Shown: positions 1 through 7,938 of the stretch, in pieces
How the letters are laid out: each line of letters starts with the position of its first letter
Position numbering within the stretch: position 1 is the first letter of the stretch
NCBI RefSeq assembly: GCF_027625935.1
Contig: NZ_CP115300.1
Coordinates: 8,246,001-8,310,000 of the forward strand
Source of the DNA: Streptomyces camelliae
GTDB taxonomy: Bacteria; Actinomycetota; Actinomycetes; Streptomycetales; Streptomycetaceae
DNA: 64,000 nt
Direction of reading: 5' to 3'
Made by a program: the position numbers and the translations under genes
Notes under the pieces: model-generated
The model's input: only the letters and a program-made list of their open reading frames with translations
Told to the model about the DNA's origin: nothing
The model's database searches: none

Positions 1-226
1 CGCACTGGAAGTCCGAGAAGTCGCCCGTCCAGGACTCGGGGAACAGATCCAGCTCCCGGGCCCAGGCCTCCAGCCGGCGGTCGATCTCGGCGGCCTTCTC
101 CGGGTCGGCGGGCACGGCCGGCCGGTGGCGCAGGCCGGGGATCACACCGGTGCGCCGGGCCGGGCGCAGGGCCTGGGCGATGTTCGGCGGGCCGGGCAGT
201 GTGTAGGCGGTGGTGGGTGTGCTCAT
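1..226 (-). CDS. Terpene cyclase, encapsulin cargo, 2-methylisoborneol-synthase-like (5' part only)
   Basis: Only the first 75 codons are in the window; the rest lies beyond the left edge. The ATG at 226 follows the stop of the encapsulin gene by 17 bases, so the two are almost certainly one transcript. The visible part has a Pro-rich, probably disordered start (TLPGPPNIAQALRP), a PGLRHRP motif, then the lead-in to the cyclase domain (LDLFPESWTGDFSDFQ). This matches the region just before the catalytic fold in bacterial 2-MIB synthases, which turn 2-methyl-GPP into the earthy odorant. The disordered N-terminus is short for that family, whose members often have over 100 residues there. In family 2 encapsulin systems this flexible N-terminus targets the cyclase into the shell. 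The metal-binding motifs are not visible, so the exact product cannot be read. A GPP methyltransferase would be expected next, outside the window. Confidence 0.8.
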   Translation of the reverse strand, partial: MSTPTTAYTLPGPPNIAQALRPARRTGVIPGLRHRPAVPADPEKAAEIDRRLEAWARELDLFPESWTGDFSDFQC

Positions 227-243
227 GGCGTGCTCCAGGCCCC

Positions 244-1677
244 TCAGTCGGCGGTCCGGCCGAGCTGGACGTTCTCCAGGATCCCGGCCGCGTCGGGCAC
301 GAGGATCGCCATCGAGTAGTAGGCGGTGACCAGGTAGTTGATGACGGCCTGCTCGTTGATGCCCATGAAGCGGACGTTCAGGCCCGGCTGGAACTCCTCC
401 GGGATGCCGGTCTGGTACAGGCCGATGACGCCCTGGTCGGCCTCGCCGGTGCGCAGCGCGATGATGCTCGTGGTGTGGTCGTCGCTGATCGGGATCTTGC
501 TGCACGGGTAGATCGGCACCCCGCGCCAGGCCGGCACCTCGTGCCCGTCGACGCTCGCGGTGCCGGGCACCAGACCGCGCCGGTTGCACTGGCGGAAGAA
601 GGCCGCGATCGCCTTCGGGTGGGCGAGGAACACCTTGGTCTTGCGCCGCATGGACAGCAGCTCGTCCATGTCGTCCGGGCAGGGCGGGCCGGTGAAGGTG
701 CTGATCCGCTGGCCGTAGTCGACGTTGTGCAGCAGCCCGAACTCGCGGTTGTTGACCAGCTCCCACTCCTGGCGCTCGCGGATCTCCTCCACGGTCAGGC
801 GCAGCTGCTGCTGCGTCTGGTCCATGGGGTGGTTGTAGAGATCGGCGATGCGGGTGTGCACCCGCAGCACGGTCTGGGTGAGGGACAACTCGTATTCGCG
901 CGGGGCGAGTTCGTAGTCCACGAAGCCGCCCTGCAGGGTCGGCTCGCCGGTGTGGCCGGCCTGCACCGGCACCTCGGCCTCGCCCTTGCGGTTCATGGGC
1001 CTGCGCTGCCGCTCGACGTACGCCTGGAGGTGCGCGGCGAGGGACGGCGCCCGGTCGGTGACCTCCCGGACGACGTTCCAGGGCAGGGCGAGGACCACGC
1101 CCGGGGTGTCGGCCCGCACCGAGGACAGCCACAGCGGGTCGGACTGGCCGACCGCCTCGTCGCCCATCTGGTCGCCCGCGGTGACGACCCCGGTGATCTC
1201 CTCGTCGCCGTACTTGCCGTTGGTGAAGCGGGTGAAACGGCCGTGGACGACGAGGTACGCCTCGGTCACGGGCTGGCCCGCCTCGAACAGCACCTGCCCG
1301 GCGCGCACCTCGCGGGGCTGGAAGCGTCCGGCGATCTCCTGCAGGACCTCGCCGTCGGGGTAGCCACGCAGGATCGGCAGCTCGGTCAGGGTCTCCGGGA
1401 TCACCCGGATGTCGTCGGCGCCGTTGTGCTCGAAGTGCACCCGGCCGCGTCCGGTGCGCAGCTGGAGCCGGCGGTTGACCCGGTAGGTGCCGCCCTTGAC
1501 GTCCACCCACGGCAGGGTCTTCAGCAGCCATCGGGAGGTGATGGCCTGCATCTGCGGTTCGGACTTGGTGGTGGTGGTGAGCTGGCGTGCCGCCCGGGTG
1601 CTCAGGCTGGTGAGCTGTCCGTCCGGGTCGGGGACGGGTTCATCGATGACGGAACCGGTGGCGTCCGGTGTGGACAC
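244..1677 (-). CDS. Family 2B encapsulin shell protein with cyclic-nucleotide-binding domain (EshA-like)
   Basis: 477-residue protein of the EshA/SCO7699 type. It has an HK97-fold shell protein (encapsulin) interrupted by a cNMP-binding domain at about residues 100-225, seen in [28 protein letters not shown] and the later [12 protein letters not shown]; the HK97-like C-terminal half follows ([34 protein letters not shown]). Known members assemble into nanocompartments that enclose terpene cyclases, which fits the downstream gene. The GTG at 1677 is preferred because GGAGGG lies just upstream and the protein then has the family's usual length; the frame stays open upstream to 1860 but that stretch looks non-coding. 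The cNMP domain suggests that the shell or its pores respond to cAMP, which is inference. The length and gene pair make the assignment firm. Confidence 0.88.
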   Translation of the reverse strand: MSTPDATGSVIDEPVPDPDGQLTSLSTRAARQLTTTTKSEPQMQAITSRWLLKTLPWVDVKGGTYRVNRRLQLRTGRGRVHFEHNGADDIRVIPETLTELPILRGYPDGEVLQEIAGRFQPREVRAGQVLFEAGQPVTEAYLVVHGRFTRFTNGKYGDEEITGVVTAGDQMGDEAVGQSDPLWLSSVRADTPGVVLALPWNVVREVTDRAPSLAAHLQAYVERQRRPMNRKGEAEVPVQAGHTGEPTLQGGFVDYELAPREYELSLTQTVLRVHTRIADLYNHPMDQTQQQLRLTVEEIRERQEWELVNNREFGLLHNVDYGQRISTFTGPPCPDDMDELLSMRRKTKVFLAHPKAIAAFFRQCNRRGLVPGTASVDGHEVPAWRGVPIYPCSKIPISDDHTTSIIALRTGEADQGVIGLYQTGIPEEFQPGLNVRFMGINEQAVINYLVTAYYSMAILVPDAAGILENVQLGRTAD

Positions 1678-2074
1678 ATTCCCTCCAGCGGGGCGCAACG
1701 GGGGTGACGGGATTGGTCGGTGGTGCTCCGGGTGGAGCTGCGCACGGATCAGCCAAACAGGCCGGATGATCACCGGGTAAGGCGTGAAAGGGGCGGTTGA
1801 GCGCGCGGGTTGTGCAAACTCGCCGTTCGCGTCAAACAGTCGGCGCGCGGCTGTGTGCACGCTTCCGGTCGCCTCCGCGCAGAGGTTTCTTGGCCGCCCT
1901 TCACCCGTCCGGGCGAACTGATCGTGCCCGGAACATTACTCTCCGCGACCTTCCGGGCGGGCGGCTCCGGCCCCGGCCGCTCGGCGCGCGGGCCGACGGG
2001 TGGATGGCTAGCGTGAGCAGCGGGGTGGGCAAGCGGGAGTAACCGGGCTATACAGCACCAGGAGGGCCGTGACC
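1678..2074. other. Intergenic region between divergent encapsulin and VOC genes
   Basis: About 400 bases separate the two divergent starts and must hold the encapsulin/terpene-cyclase promoter (leftward) and the VOC promoter (rightward). Short open frames here (for example 1797-2042) have unbiased composition and no ribosome-binding site, so I do not call them genes. I see a strong ribosome-binding site (GGAGGG, 2061-2066) for the VOC gene but no clear -35/-10 pair. Confidence 0.5.
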
Positions 2075-2869
2075 ATGGCCGTGCAACCCGAGGGAACGCC
2101 CTGTTGGGCCGACGCGATGTTCAGTGACGTCGAGGGAGCCAAGCGCTTCTACGGCGACGTCCTCGGCTGGACCTTCGGCGAGTCGTCGCCGGAGTACGGC
2201 AACTACACGCAGGCCTATGCGAACGGCAAGGCGGTGGCCGCCGTCGTCCCGCCCATGCCCGGCCAGGAGGGCCAGTCGCGATGGTGCCTCTACTTCGCCT
2301 CGCCGGACGCCGCCGCCACCGCCCGGAAGATCCGGGACAACGGCGGCGAGGTGCTGATGGAGCCGATGAAGGTCGGCGACTTCGGCACCATGTGTCTGGC
2401 CCGGGAGCCCAGCGGAACCGTGTTCGGCGTCTGGCAGGGCGGCACCCACGAGGGCTTCGAGGCGATCGGGACCCCGGGCGCCTACTGCTGGGCCGAGGTC
2501 TTCACCCGGGAACCGGAGAAGGCCGACACCTTCCTGTCCGCCGTCTTCCCGTACCGGATGAAACAGATGGAGGACCAGGCGATCGACTACCGGATGTTCG
2601 ACGTGGCCGGCCGGACCGTGCTCGGCCGGATGAAGATGACCGACGACTTCCCGCCCGAGGTGCCGTCGTACATCAATCTCTATTTCAGCGTCGACGACTG
2701 CGACCAGGCGGTGGAGCGCGCCGTCAAGCTCGGCGGCGTCCTGCGCTTCGGGCCGATGAGCAGCCCCTTCGGCCGGTTCGCGGCGCTGAGCGACCCGCAG
2801 GGCGCGGACTTCTCGGTGATCGACACCGCGACCACCGAAGGGGAGATGCCGGCGGTCAGGGACGTCTGA
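2075..2869 (+). CDS. Two-domain VOC (glyoxalase-fold) protein
   Basis: 264 residues made of two vicinal-oxygen-chelate modules. The first is about residues 6-120 (CWADAMFSDVEGAKRFYGDVLGWTF, then DPSG-like REPSGTVFGVWQ), the second about 130-250 (YCWAEVFTREPEKADTFL, then SDPQGADFSVI). The arrangement resembles the mycobacterial CFP30B/hydroxylase-like VOC proteins common in actinomycetes, for which no reaction is established. Metal ligands cannot be assigned with confidence. The GTG at 2069 and ATG at 2075 are in frame; the ATG is preferred because GGAGGG ends 8 bases before it and only 2 bases before the GTG. It is followed 66 bases later by the RNase H gene on the same strand, but that gene seems to have its own promoter. 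Confidence 0.85.
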   Translation: MAVQPEGTPCWADAMFSDVEGAKRFYGDVLGWTFGESSPEYGNYTQAYANGKAVAAVVPPMPGQEGQSRWCLYFASPDAAATARKIRDNGGEVLMEPMKVGDFGTMCLAREPSGTVFGVWQGGTHEGFEAIGTPGAYCWAEVFTREPEKADTFLSAVFPYRMKQMEDQAIDYRMFDVAGRTVLGRMKMTDDFPPEVPSYINLYFSVDDCDQAVERAVKLGGVLRFGPMSSPFGRFAALSDPQGADFSVIDTATTEGEMPAVRDV

Positions 2870-2922
2870 GGGCGGTGCGCGCGACCGGCGGGGTGCCGGG
2901 AAGGCCGTCCGCGCGCCCATGG

Positions 2923-2935
2923 CATGATCGTGCGC
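2923..2935 (+). promoter_or_regulatory. Candidate leaderless -10 element of the RNase H gene
   Basis: CATGAT at 2923-2928 lies 7 bases before the ATG at 2936, the spacing expected if transcription begins at the start codon. No ribosome-binding site is visible upstream of that ATG. The -35 region is not obvious. Confidence 0.35.
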
Positions 2936-3616
2936 ATGCGTGAACGTGTGGTGGCCGCGTGCGACGGGGCTTCGAAGGGAAACCCCGGACCGGCCGGATG
3001 GGCATGGGTGGTCTCCGACGACGAGCGGACCCCCGCCCGCTGGGAGGCCGGCCCGCTCGGCCGGGCCACCAACAACGTCGCCGAACTCACCGCCCTGGAG
3101 CGTCTGCTCTCGGCGGTCGAGCCGGATGTGCCGCTGGAGATCCGCATGGACTCCCAGTACGCGATGAAGGCCGTCACCACCTGGCTGCCCGGCTGGAAGC
3201 GCAACGGCTGGAAGACGTCCGCCGGCAAACCCGTCGCCAACCAGGAACTCGTCGTCCGCATCGACGCGCTCCTCGACGGCCGCACGGTCGAGTTCCGCTA
3301 CGTCCCGGCCCACCAGGTCGACGGCGACCCGTTGAACGACTTCGCCGACCGCGCGGCCAGCCAGGCGGCCTCCGTGCAGGAGGAGGCCGGCAGCGCGCTC
3401 GGCTCCCCGGAGCCGCCGGCCTCGCCCGACACCCCGAAGGCGGCCGCCCCGCGGAGGAAGGCGCTCCGCCGCGCCGGCGGCGGGGCCTCCTCCCGCACGA
3501 TCAAGGCGAAGTTCCCCGGCCGCTGCCTGTGCGGCCGCGCCTACGCGGCCGGCGAGTCCATCGCCAAGAACGCGCAGGGCTGGGGCCACCCGGAGTGCCG
3601 TACCGCCGAGGCCTGA
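2936..3616 (+). CDS. RNase HI-family protein with C-terminal Cys-rich module
   Basis: 226 residues. The N-terminal part (about 1-145) is an RNase H fold with the DEDD-type acidic set visible: Asp in AACDGASKGNPGP, Glu in NNVAELTALE, Asp in RMDSQYAMK and a final Asp in NDFADRAA. It should cut the RNA strand of RNA-DNA hybrids. After a Pro/Ala-rich linker the last 40 residues form a small Cys/His module (GRCLCGRAYAAGESI, then GWGHPEC) that looks like a single zinc site. Such modules are found fused to nucleic-acid enzymes and may help substrate binding; this is inference. The ATG at 2936 is preferred over the in-frame ATG at 2924 because homologues begin close to the first beta strand (RERVVAACDG) and a -10-like hexamer sits 7 bases upstream. 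Confidence 0.85.
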   Translation: MRERVVAACDGASKGNPGPAGWAWVVSDDERTPARWEAGPLGRATNNVAELTALERLLSAVEPDVPLEIRMDSQYAMKAVTTWLPGWKRNGWKTSAGKPVANQELVVRIDALLDGRTVEFRYVPAHQVDGDPLNDFADRAASQAASVQEEAGSALGSPEPPASPDTPKAAAPRRKALRRAGGGASSRTIKAKFPGRCLCGRAYAAGESIAKNAQGWGHPECRTAEA

Positions 3617-3626
3617 TCGGCCTGCC

Positions 3627-4448
3627 TCAGCTGTCGAAGGTGTAGAACTTCGTGTGGTCCAGCAGGTCCGCCGGGCGTACGTCGTCCCACGGCTTCATCG
3701 TCTCGTCCAGGTCGACGACGTCCGGCGTGCCGCCCGTCGGGACGTAGCCCGCGTCCGGGTGCCGGCGCTGCCATTCGGCCCACAGCTTGTCGACGTAGGC
3801 GTGGTGCAGCCAGAACACCGGGTCGTTGGGGGAGACCCCGGTGGCCATCTGCCCGCCGACCCAGACATGGACCCGGTTGTGCAGATTGACCCCGCGCCAC
3901 CCCTCCAGGTTGTTGCGGAAGCCGTCCGACGCACTGTTGTAGGGCGCCATGTCGTACGTCGACATGGACAGCACCGACTCCACCTCCGCACGGGTCGGCA
4001 GCTCGCGCACGGCCGTGCCGAGCGAGCGGCGCAGGAACGTACGGCCGTCCACCCGCACGTTCATCGGCCAGTTGCCGGCCGCCGCTGCGAACGGGCCGTC
4101 CATCACCCGGCCGTCCGTACTGCGCCCGGTGCCGCCGAGGAAGTCCGGCGCCCACAGCGAGGCGCGCACGGTGCGGTCCGAGCTCCAGTCCCAGTACGGC
4201 AGGGCGACCGAGGAGTCCACCGACTGCAGCGCCTGTTCGAAGTCGAGCAGGAATCTGCGGTGCCAGGGCAGGAAGGACGGGGAGCGGTGGCCGGTGCGCT
4301 CGCCGGTGTCGGTGTCCGACATGATGAACTCGTTGTGCGTGCGGACGAAGTCGTCGTAGCGTCCGCTGCGCTTGAGCGCGAGGACCGCGTCGACGAAACG
4401 CTTCTTCTCGTCGGTGGTCAGGGCGGCCTGGTTCTTGCGTACGGTCAT
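3627..4448 (-). CDS. melC2: Tyrosinase (monophenol oxidase)
   Basis: 273 residues, the standard length for Streptomyces tyrosinase. It is a type-3 binuclear copper enzyme oxidising tyrosine to dopaquinone for melanin. CuA histidines are in VRTHNEFI and in GHRSPSFLPWHRRFL; CuB histidines are in NLHNRVHVWVGG and in NDPVFWLHHAYVD. It has no signal peptide of its own; in the known system it is exported as a complex with the Tat-targeted copper chaperone MelC1, encoded directly upstream with a 35-base gap. Its 3' end meets the RNase H gene tail to tail with only 10 bases between stops, leaving no room for a separate terminator. Confidence 0.97.
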   Translation of the reverse strand: MTVRKNQAALTTDEKKRFVDAVLALKRSGRYDDFVRTHNEFIMSDTDTGERTGHRSPSFLPWHRRFLLDFEQALQSVDSSVALPYWDWSSDRTVRASLWAPDFLGGTGRSTDGRVMDGPFAAAAGNWPMNVRVDGRTFLRRSLGTAVRELPTRAEVESVLSMSTYDMAPYNSASDGFRNNLEGWRGVNLHNRVHVWVGGQMATGVSPNDPVFWLHHAYVDKLWAEWQRRHPDAGYVPTGGTPDVVDLDETMKPWDDVRPADLLDHTKFYTFDS

Positions 4449-4483
4449 GGTGCGCGATGCTCCGAAAATCCTTGCGGGGGCGG

Positions 4484-4864
4484 TCAGTTGGCGGGGAAGG
4501 GCAGCAGCGGGGCGCCCTGGAGCTCGTCCACCGCGGCCCGGGCGGCGGCGCGCGGGGTGGCCACCGGGTCGTAGTGGCTGACGATGCTGATCCAGGTGCC
4601 GTCGGCGTTCCGCATCAGGTGCAGCTGGACCCCGTCGATCAACACCTCGAATCCGCCGCCGTGTTCGTGGTGGTGGCCGCCCCCGCCCATCGGGCGGCCC
4701 TGTATCCGGCGGCCCTTGTAGACCTCGTCGAAGGTCTCGGGCATCGGCATGGGGTGCGTGTGGTCGGCGGCCGAGGCGGCGGTCGCGGCGACGCCCACGG
4801 CGGTGGCCGTCACGGCCAGGGCGGCCGCGGCGGTGAGCGCGCGGCGACGGCTGATGTCGGGCAT
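4484..4864 (-). CDS. melC1: Tyrosinase co-factor / copper chaperone with Tat signal
   Basis: 126 residues. A twin-arginine signal ([14 protein letters not shown], cleavage near ATAASA) is followed by a short mature domain rich in histidine ([20 protein letters not shown]) and the conserved [18 protein letters not shown] core of MelC1 proteins. MelC1 binds apo-tyrosinase, delivers copper and carries the complex through the Tat pathway. The ATG at 4864 has GGAGG 7 bases upstream. It is first in the melC1-melC2 operon. In known strains the operon is induced by amino acids such as methionine and depends on copper; nothing here shows the operator. Confidence 0.95.
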   Translation of the reverse strand: MPDISRRRALTAAAALAVTATAVGVAATAASAADHTHPMPMPETFDEVYKGRRIQGRPMGGGGHHHEHGGGFEVLIDGVQLHLMRNADGTWISIVSHYDPVATPRAAARAAVDELQGAPLLPFPAN

Positions 4865-5203
4865 GCGGGTCCTCCTGGAGGGTGCTTTCCGTGGTGACGA
4901 CGCATGCCTATCGAGGCCTTCGGGGCCGGGCGAAATCGCTCGGAACCGGTTGGCTGTGATCCGGACAAGTAACCACATGTCGTGCAGAGTTGAACGAAGT
5001 TGATCTTGCTGCCGTCGATGGCGATCCGCTCCGGAACAGGGAATTCCTTGCCTCGCCGGCCGTCTTTTCGGTGATCTTTCTCGGGTTCCGTCCGTCCGAG
5101 TGGCTCTGCTCACCACGCCAAACTGACGCGATCGAAGGGCTCGCCCCGCCTGCTACCCTGCGGTCCCGTCCGACCACGTTCAGTGATGTACAGGGGTGTC
5201 TGC
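4865..5203. other. Intergenic region between divergent melC operon and monooxygenase
   Basis: 339 bases that must carry the leftward melC promoter and the rightward monooxygenase promoter. The middle (about 4960-5110) is noticeably richer in A+T than its surroundings, as expected for a promoter. TACCCT at 5155-5160 could be a -10 for the monooxygenase, but I see no convincing -35. No open frame here has gene-like composition. Confidence 0.4.
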
Positions 5204-6400
5204 GTGAAGGTCGTCTGTGCCGGGGGCGGGCCCGCAGGTCTGTACCTCGCCATCCTGCTGAAGCGGCTGAACCCGTCGCACGACATCACCGTCCACGAGC
5301 GCAACCCCGAGGGCTCGACCTACGGCTGGGGCGTGACGTACTGGCGCGGCCTCCTCGACCGGCTCCAGGAGCACGACCCCGACTCGGCGCGGGCGATCGC
5401 GGACGCCTCCGTCCGCTGGAGCGAAGGCGTCGCCCACGTCCGCGGCCTGTCCACCCGTCACCACGGGGACGAGGGCTTCGGCATCGGCCGCCACCGGCTG
5501 CTCGGCCTGCTCGCCGACCGGGCCCGCGCGCTCGGCGTGCGGCTGGAGTACGAGAGCGAGCTCACCGAACCGCCCGCGGGCGCCGACCTCGTCGTCGCCG
5601 CCGACGGAGTGCACAGCGCCCTGCGCGCCCGGCACGCCGACGCCTTCGGCACCGAGATCAGCGCGGGCCGCAACCACTACATCTGGCTCGGTACCACCAA
5701 GGTCTTCGACGCCTTCACCTTCGCCTTCACCGAGACCGCCCACGGCTGGATCTGGGCCTACGGCTACGGCTGCGGCGACGGGCACAGCACCTGCGTCGTC
5801 GAGTGCGCCCCGGAGACCTTCACCGGCCTCGGCCTGGACCGGACCGACGAGGCGGAGGGGCGTGCGCTGCTGGAGCGGCTCTTCGCGGACGTCCTCGACG
5901 GCCACCGGCTCATCGGCCGTCCCGGCGCGGGCTGGCTGACCTTCCGCACCCTGACCAACCGCACCTGGCACAGCGGCAACCTGGTGCTGCTCGGCGACGC
6001 GGCCCACACCACTCACTACTCCATCGGCGCCGGCACCACCCTCGCCCTGGAGGACGCCATGTGCCTCGCCGACGCCCTGCACAGCCACGCCGGCCTCTCC
6101 GAGGCCCTCGCCGCCTACGAACGCCGCCGCATGCCCGAGCTGTTGTCCGCGCAGAGCGCCGCCCGCTACAGCGCCCGCTGGTACGAGAACCTGCCCCGCT
6201 ACATCGACCTGCCCCCGCACCGGATGTTCGCCCTGCTCGGCCAGCGCCACTCACCGCTGCTGCCGTACGTCCCCCCGCAGGTGTACTACGGCCTCGACAA
6301 GGCGGCCGGACAACTGGAGGCGCTGCGCCGGTTCAAGCGGTGGCTCGGCCCGCGGGCGGCCGGCGCCCTGCACGCCCGGTCCGCCCCCCGCCGCGGCTAG
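5204..6400 (+). CDS. FAD-dependent monooxygenase (salicylyl-/anthraniloyl-CoA hydroxylase-like)
   Basis: 398 residues of the group A flavin monooxygenase family. The dinucleotide fold is at the start (CAGGGPAGLYLAILLKR), a second FAD motif is in VLLGDAAHTTHYSIGAG, and ADLVVAADGVHS is the DG motif. The phrase HERNPEGSTYGWGV after the Rossmann fold is typical of the salicylyl-CoA/anthraniloyl-CoA monooxygenase and VioD branch, so an aromatic substrate is likely; the exact one cannot be inferred. The GTG at 5204 is chosen because CAGGGG lies 8 bases upstream and the Rossmann strand starts right after it; in-frame starts at 5183 and 5186 exist. A lipase gene follows 61 bases later on the same strand and may share the transcript. 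Confidence 0.85.
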   Translation: MKVVCAGGGPAGLYLAILLKRLNPSHDITVHERNPEGSTYGWGVTYWRGLLDRLQEHDPDSARAIADASVRWSEGVAHVRGLSTRHHGDEGFGIGRHRLLGLLADRARALGVRLEYESELTEPPAGADLVVAADGVHSALRARHADAFGTEISAGRNHYIWLGTTKVFDAFTFAFTETAHGWIWAYGYGCGDGHSTCVVECAPETFTGLGLDRTDEAEGRALLERLFADVLDGHRLIGRPGAGWLTFRTLTNRTWHSGNLVLLGDAAHTTHYSIGAGTTLALEDAMCLADALHSHAGLSEALAAYERRRMPELLSAQSAARYSARWYENLPRYIDLPPHRMFALLGQRHSPLLPYVPPQVYYGLDKAAGQLEALRRFKRWLGPRAAGALHARSAPRRG

Positions 6401-6461
6401 CCGGACCCCCGATCCCCCCGAAATCCCCCCACCGAACCCCCCACACGCAAGGAACCCGCCC

Positions 6462-7283
6462 ATGACCGTGCCCGAAGTGTTCGACCAGACCGCCTCCGGC
6501 TACAGCGTGCAACGCGCCTACTGGCTGGCCCGCGCGGCCGAGCTCGCCTACAAGGACCGTGCCGTCATCGAGGACCAGGCCGCGAAGTGGGGCTTCGGCC
6601 AGGTGCGGCACCACGAGACCCGGTTCACCCCGCCGTTCCCGCTGCAGGACACCCAGGCGTACACGATGGCCGGCGACCGGATGATCGTCACCGCGTTCCG
6701 CGGCACCGAACCCACCCAGATCAAGGACTGGCTCACCGACGCCACGACCCCGCCGGTCACCGGCCCCGGCGGCAACGGACACGTCCACCACGGCTTCGCC
6801 GAGGCCCTGCGCTCGGTGTACCCGGACATCGCCGACACGCTCGCGGACCTGCGTACCGACGGACAGACCCTGTACTTCACCGGGCACAGCCTGGGCGGCG
6901 CCCTCGCCATGCTCGCCGGCGCCCGGATGTACCTGGAGAAGCCGCACCTCGCGGCCGACGGCATCTACACCTTCGGCCAGCCGCGCACCTGCGACCCGGT
7001 GCTCGCCGAGGCGTTCCACCAAGGCCTCGGCCGGTGCACGTACCGCTTCGTGAACAACAACGACATCGTCCCCCAGCTGCCGCCCGAGCCCGTCTTCACC
7101 CATGTCCGGGCGCTGCGCTACATCGACTCCAAGGGCAAGCTGCACGAGAGCATGCCGATGTTCTCGGCCCTCACCGACCGGGCGGCGGGGCTGACCGCCG
7201 ACGTCTTCGCGCCCGCGTCCGACGGAATCCGCGACCACTTCATGCACAACTACCTGGCGGCCCTGGAGAAGAACCTGGGCTGA
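6462..7283 (+). CDS. Lipase (class 3) family alpha/beta hydrolase, cytoplasmic
   Basis: 273 residues. The nucleophile elbow is FTGHSLGGALA with Ser at residue 143; the likely Asp is in FVNNNDIVPQLPPE (near 205) and the likely His in DHFMHNYLAAL (near 264). HVHHGFAEAL just before the elbow is also typical of fungal-type class 3 lipases. There is no signal peptide, so this is an intracellular esterase/lipase, unusual for a family best known from secreted enzymes. The gene starts 61 bases after the flavin monooxygenase on the same strand, suggesting they act on related substrates, for example hydroxylation and ester cleavage of one compound. That link is inference. Confidence 0.85.
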   Translation: MTVPEVFDQTASGYSVQRAYWLARAAELAYKDRAVIEDQAAKWGFGQVRHHETRFTPPFPLQDTQAYTMAGDRMIVTAFRGTEPTQIKDWLTDATTPPVTGPGGNGHVHHGFAEALRSVYPDIADTLADLRTDGQTLYFTGHSLGGALAMLAGARMYLEKPHLAADGIYTFGQPRTCDPVLAEAFHQGLGRCTYRFVNNNDIVPQLPPEPVFTHVRALRYIDSKGKLHESMPMFSALTDRAAGLTADVFAPASDGIRDHFMHNYLAALEKNLG

Positions 7284-7299
7284 GCCGGGGTCGACGGAC

Positions 7300-7938
7300 C
7301 GGCCGCTCCGACGAGGCCGCCGCGGCGCTGCGGGCCGCGGGGGCCGAGGCCTGCCGCGGCGAGCTGGCCGACCCCGAGGGCCTGGCCCGTGCGGCAGGCG
7401 CCGCCGGCGGTGTCGTCCACCTGGCCTTCGTCCACGACTTCGGCGCCATCCATGCGGCGGGCGCCACCGACCTGCGGGCCATCGAGGCCATCGGCGCCGC
7501 CCTGGCCGGCTGCGCTTCAGGTCGCGTCAACTCGATCGTGTGATGGTTGGCGTTCGGGCTTGTGGCGGTCTGGGCCGTTCGGGCTAACCGGCCTCCCGGG
7601 ACCGGACCACGGACAGGATTCGTGTCGCCGCGTCGGGGTTGAGGACGCCGGGGACCAGTGCGCCCAAGACCGTTCGGGGCGTGCTGCTGAGCAGGCTTAC
7701 CCCTGCTCAGCCCACAGGAACGGTGCCCTTCCGGGATCTCGCGGAGGTCATCGGCCGGCACCTCGGCGTGCCCGTCACCGGGGTCTCCCCGGAGCGGGCC
7801 GACGAGCACTTCGGCTTCCTCGGCCGGTTCGCCGGGGCCGACATGCCCGCGTCGAGCGCGCTGACCCGCACGCTCCTCGGCTGGGATCCGCGCGAGACCG
7901 GATTCCTCGCGGACCTGGACGAGGGGCACTACTTCCAG
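7300..7938 (+). pseudogene. Broken NAD-dependent epimerase/SDR gene
   Basis: Two pieces of one short-chain dehydrogenase/epimerase are visible in different reading frames. Piece one (about 7302-7515) reads RSDEAAAALRAAGAEACRGELA and VVHLAFVHDFGAI, the region just after the Rossmann GxxGxxG. Piece two (about 7724-7932) reads VPFRDLAEVIGRHLGVPV and SSALTRTLLGWDPRETG, ending LADLDEGHYF, the usual C-terminus of this family. The start with the NAD-binding loop and the whole central catalytic part (Tyr-x-x-x-Lys) are missing. About 200 bases of unrelated sequence with a perfect hairpin (7686-7711) lie between the pieces. The 3' end runs straight into the tail of the convergent cholesterol-oxidase-like gene. 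It cannot make an active enzyme. Confidence 0.8.
7686..7711. repeat. Perfect 10-bp inverted repeat (hairpin) inside the broken SDR gene
   Basis: Arms GCTGAGCAGG and CCTGCTCAGC with a 6-base loop. It lies in the foreign stretch between the two SDR pieces. It could be the terminator or the end hairpin of a lost mobile element; there is no transposase coding sequence I recognise. Confidence 0.6.

Noticed and set aside
199..1707. A 502-codon plus-strand frame opposite the encapsulin gene
   Set aside because: Antisense shadow. The opposite strand encodes a protein with clear domain order.
1797..2042. Short plus-strand frame before the VOC gene
   Set aside because: No ribosome-binding site, Arg-rich random composition and no recognisable motif.
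4990..6465. A plus-strand frame of 491 codons over the monooxygenase region
   Set aside because: It overlaps the flavin monooxygenase in another frame and reads as Arg/Pro/Ala repeats.
7512..7720. Possible insertion sequence inside the broken SDR
   Set aside because: No transposase, no terminal repeats and no target duplication that I can define. Only a hairpin and a short direct repeat remain, so I report a scar and not an element.
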